In this document: in pieces, positions 5,678 through 7,170 of the stretch
How the letters are laid out: every line of letters begins with the position of its first letter
How positions within the stretch are numbered: the first letter of the stretch is position 1
Source: Nitrososphaeraceae archaeon
GTDB taxonomy: Archaea > Thermoproteota > Nitrososphaeria > Nitrososphaerales > Nitrososphaeraceae
Direction of reading: 5' to 3'
DNA: 7,170 nucleotides
Assembly: GCA_025936955.1 (NCBI GenBank)
Contig: JAICSL010000084.1
Location: 1 to 7,170 of the forward strand
Translations under genes and position numbers: made by a program
Notes under the pieces: model-generated
The model's input: only the letters and a program-made list of their open reading frames with translations
Told to the model about the DNA's origin: nothing
The model's database searches: none

Positions 5678-6052
5678 CTAATGAGTCTGTATGACTGATT
5701 CCGAATGATTTTCTAGATTTGGCTTGGTAGAATTAGATGTGCTAGTATTAGTAGCATTTTTAATTATGAGTGTAGTATTGTGCGCCAGATTTGTCAATTG
5801 CTCTATACTAGCTGCATTGTTGGTGGCGTTTTTAACTAATGCTGTTGTATTTTTGGTTAAAACTTCTAATCTTGAATTATTTCCACTATTGGTATCATTG
5901 GTAATTGTTTGATTCGAGCCCTGTTCCTGTGCTTGGGCTATCGAATTGTTATTAGCCAATAATATAGTTGTTGCACTCAACAATGCGATCCCTAAAAACA
6001 CCGCTAGATATTGAGTAACAGATACGAGCTTGCATGTAGACTTCAATTTCAT
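5678..6052 (-). CDS. Secreted Asn/Thr-rich, sequon-rich small protein, function unknown
   Basis: A 124-residue exported protein starting at ATG 6052. The N-terminus has basic residues (Lys2, Lys4, Lys8), a hydrophobic core at about 15-33 and a signal-peptidase-like AQA site at 39-41. The mature part is low in complexity and rich in Asn, Thr and Ser. It has eleven Asn-X-Ser/Thr sequons (N35, 47, 52, 58, 68, 75, 92, 99, 102, 107, 115), ten of them after the presumed cleavage. A unit is repeated at a spacing of 24 residues: LTKNTTALVKNATNN (65-79) and LAHNTTLIIKNATNT (89-103). No catalytic motif, Cys pair or C-terminal anchor is seen. I do not recognise a family. A heavily N-glycosylated surface or extracellular protein is a reasonable inference. 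Confidence 0.75.
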   Translation of the reverse strand: MKLKSTCKLVSVTQYLAVFLGIALLSATTILLANNNSIAQAQEQGSNQTITNDTNSGNNSRLEVLTKNTTALVKNATNNAASIEQLTNLAHNTTLIIKNATNTSTSNSTKPNLENHSESVIQTH

Positions 6053-6072
6053 TAAATATCAATATGTTCTAG

Positions 6073-6080
6073 AATTTAAG
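6073..6080 (-). promoter_or_regulatory. TATA-like box for the secreted protein gene
   Basis: Minus-strand CTTAAATT is centred about 25 bp before the ATG at 6052, the spacing expected for a leaderless archaeal transcript. Confidence 0.4.
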
Positions 6081-6094
6081 GATTGCAGACTAAA

Positions 6095-6108
6095 ACCAGA
6101 AATCTGGT
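6095..6108. promoter_or_regulatory. Palindrome ACCAGA-AA-TCTGGT, candidate operator
   Basis: Two perfect 6-bp arms with a 2-bp centre lie 43-56 bp upstream of the ATG at 6052, just upstream of the TATA-like element. That is where an archaeal activator, for example of the Lrp or winged-helix type, would bind. The cognate regulator is unknown. Confidence 0.4.
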
Positions 6109-6302
6109 GAGTAACTCAACACACAATTTGTACCCTGTCATAAGATTTTTTATTCACCATTCATACAATGTATCTAATAAACTACCGCTCTGAACTGGAG
6201 TTTGTATGACTCAAACTCATATTCATAATCACTTCTAATGTTTTTTAAAAACTGAAAAATGAAATGTGGCAGCTATAATTACCTAAATCTCTCTATTAAG
6301 TG

Positions 6303-6322
6303 GATCTGAAAAAACACAGATT
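6303..6322 (-). terminator. Possible terminator of secE
   Basis: About 45-60 bases past the secE stop, the minus strand has ATCTG and CAGAT arms around a loop with six T (6314-6309). Further T5 runs follow at 6259-6255 and 6251-6247. Any of these could release the polymerase; the stem itself is weak. Confidence 0.3.
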
Positions 6323-6364
6323 AAATTTCAATGTTGACCACTAGAGTATGATCTTGGAGACAGA

Positions 6365-6550
6365 CTACTGGGTTCTTCCAGTATATGTAATAAATTCTGC
6401 AATTAATTTTATCATAAAGGATATTCCACCCAGCACTCCGAGCCCCAAGAGAACTAATCGTAAGTGAGTGATATAATCGTCCTTACTGGTTTTCTTCGCC
6501 AGTTTCATAGTCTGGATAATGTCTATAATCTTATTTTGGATGAAAGACAA
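6365..6550 (-). CDS. secE: Preprotein translocase subunit SecE (Sec61-gamma)
   Basis: The 61-residue length and layout match archaeal SecE. An amphipathic N-terminal helix carries MKLAKKTSKDDY (15-26), matching the conserved K-K-P-(T/S)-K-D-E-Y region that lies on the cytoplasmic membrane face. A single transmembrane helix follows at about 32-52 (LVLLGLGVLGGISFMIKL). SecE clamps the SecY channel and is needed for Sec-dependent export and membrane insertion. TTG at 6550 is taken as start: the frame extends upstream to a TAG at 6587-6589 with no ATG, and the first internal ATG is residue 15, which would remove the first helix. A weak AT-rich element (AAATAAG, about 6576-6582) lies near -29. The gene is alone here, not followed by nusG/spt5 and ribosomal protein genes as in many archaea. 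The Lrp gene lies 226 bp upstream. Confidence 0.88.
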   Translation of the reverse strand: MSFIQNKIIDIIQTMKLAKKTSKDDYITHLRLVLLGLGVLGGISFMIKLIAEFITYTGRTQ

Positions 6551-6776
6551 AATCTTAATATCATTTTCCGGTAAGCTTATTTGAATCTATCGAAACCAAG
6601 TAAACATGAACTTTCAGTCAAGTATTCCATTGTCTATTCAGCATCTTATTACTAGAGGATTCTGAAAAGTTAAAATAGTTCGAATTATCATAATATAACA
6701 AATTACTTGAATTTGTGAATATTTATTATTTATGAAGCTAGCGAGTAACACCTCATTAATTGATCCTCAATAAACT

Positions 6777-7170
6777 TTATTTAGACATAGACGCGCCAAT
6801 TGCGTACATAGGTTCTTTGTCTGTCCTCTGCATTTCAACAAACGTTTCAGTATTTTGAATTCCTTCAATTTTTCCTATACGTTCAATAACAATATTATGT
6901 AACTCTTCCAGCGTTCGCGTGTTTACAGCGACAATCATATCAAATCTACCAGTCACTTCTGACAAATACCTAACCTGAGATATCTTTAAGATTTCGGCAT
7001 GAATTGAGTGCTTTAACTTCGGATCCCTAGTTATTCCAACGGTAGCTACTACACCAATACCAAGCATACTTTCGTTAACAATAACAGTAAATTTTTTAAT
7101 TAGATTGCGTTTAGAGAGACGTTTTATTCTACTATAAAGAACTGACGCATTAACATTAAGTTTTTTGCTA
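6777..7170 (-). CDS. Lrp/AsnC family transcriptional regulator, 5' end off window
   Basis: The frame is open to the right edge; the first complete codon is 7169-7167, giving 130 visible residues. The visible N-terminal part is the end of the helix-turn-helix: KKLNVNASVLYSRIKRL carries the recognition helix, followed by the wing-like KRNLIKKFTVIV. The rest is the RAM (AsnC_trans_reg) ligand and oligomerisation domain, including GVVATVGI, VRYLSEVTGRFDMIVAV and NTETFVEM. Such proteins are usually dimers or octamers that sense amino acids or related small molecules and act as repressor or activator. The ATG at 7067 is internal to the domain and is not the true start. The cut end leaves about 25-40 N-terminal residues outside the window. 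The target genes cannot be told from here. The promoter lies outside the window. Confidence 0.9.
   Translation of the reverse strand, partial: SKKLNVNASVLYSRIKRLSKRNLIKKFTVIVNESMLGIGVVATVGITRDPKLKHSIHAEILKISQVRYLSEVTGRFDMIVAVNTRTLEELHNIVIERIGKIEGIQNTETFVEMQRTDKEPMYAIGASMSK

Larger units (their letters stand above)
6053..6364. other. Intergenic region between the secreted protein gene and secE
   Basis: A 312-bp gap without a credible frame. It holds the promoter elements of the secreted protein gene, a 7-bp stem GAGTTTG / CAAACTC with a 7-base loop at 6198-6218, and T-runs on the minus strand that could end the secE transcript. nusG/spt5, the usual gene after archaeal secE, is absent. Confidence 0.55.

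Noticed and set aside
5724..5912. 62-codon hydrophobic frame on the plus strand
   Set aside because: It is antisense to the Asn/Thr-rich gene. Asn and Thr codons read in reverse give Val, Leu and Ile, which explains its membrane-like look.
6366..6383. TACTGG-GTTCTT-CCAGTA inverted repeat at the 3' end of secE
   Set aside because: It lies within the coding end and has no T-run immediately after it on the minus strand, so it is not supported as a terminator.
6777..7067. Lrp gene starting at the internal ATG 7067
   Set aside because: The same frame continues upstream with a helix-turn-helix recognition helix to the window edge, so the gene is truncated by the window, not short.

Overview
The window looks like chromosomal DNA of an ammonia-oxidising thaumarchaeon (Nitrososphaerales, perhaps Nitrosocosmicus-like). 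This is inferred from AT-rich sequence, TATA-like boxes about 20-30 bp ahead of most starts, several TTG starts, an archaeal SecE/Sec61-gamma, an archaeal Lrp/AsnC regulator, a membrane-anchored HtrA protease and a helical protein with a C-terminal zinc ribbon. There is no 16S rRNA or amo gene here to settle the taxonomy. I see no tRNA, rRNA, CRISPR array, insertion sequence or phage gene.

Layout. 1-369 (minus) is a GNA1-like glucosamine-6-phosphate N-acetyltransferase cut by the left edge. 792-1967 (plus) is an HtrA/DegP-type serine protease with one PDZ domain. 2299-2793 (plus) is a helical zinc-ribbon protein. 3241-4170 (plus) is a divergent Fpr-like FAD/NAD(P) reductase. 4566-5120 (minus) is an NT5C-type 5'(3')-nucleotidase of the HAD superfamily, convergent with the reductase. 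5678-6052 (minus) is a secreted Asn/Thr-rich protein with many N-glycosylation sequons. 6365-6550 (minus) is secE, away from its usual nusG neighbour. 6777-7170 (minus) is an Lrp/AsnC regulator cut by the right edge.

Every gene stands alone, with intergenic gaps of 226-557 bp, so coding density is only a little over 60 percent. There is no operon. A loose theme is the cell surface: GNA1 would feed UDP-GlcNAc synthesis, HtrA and the Asn-rich protein are sequon-rich exported proteins, and SecE is part of the export channel. That link is inference and is not supported by co-transcription.

No clear new multi-gene system is present. The points most worth checking are the GNA1-type enzyme in an archaeal setting, the divergent nucleotide site of the reductase, the detached secE, the repeated sequon unit of the secreted protein, the CCGTA repeats ahead of htrA, and a structured gap before the reductase that could hold a small RNA or a decayed gene.
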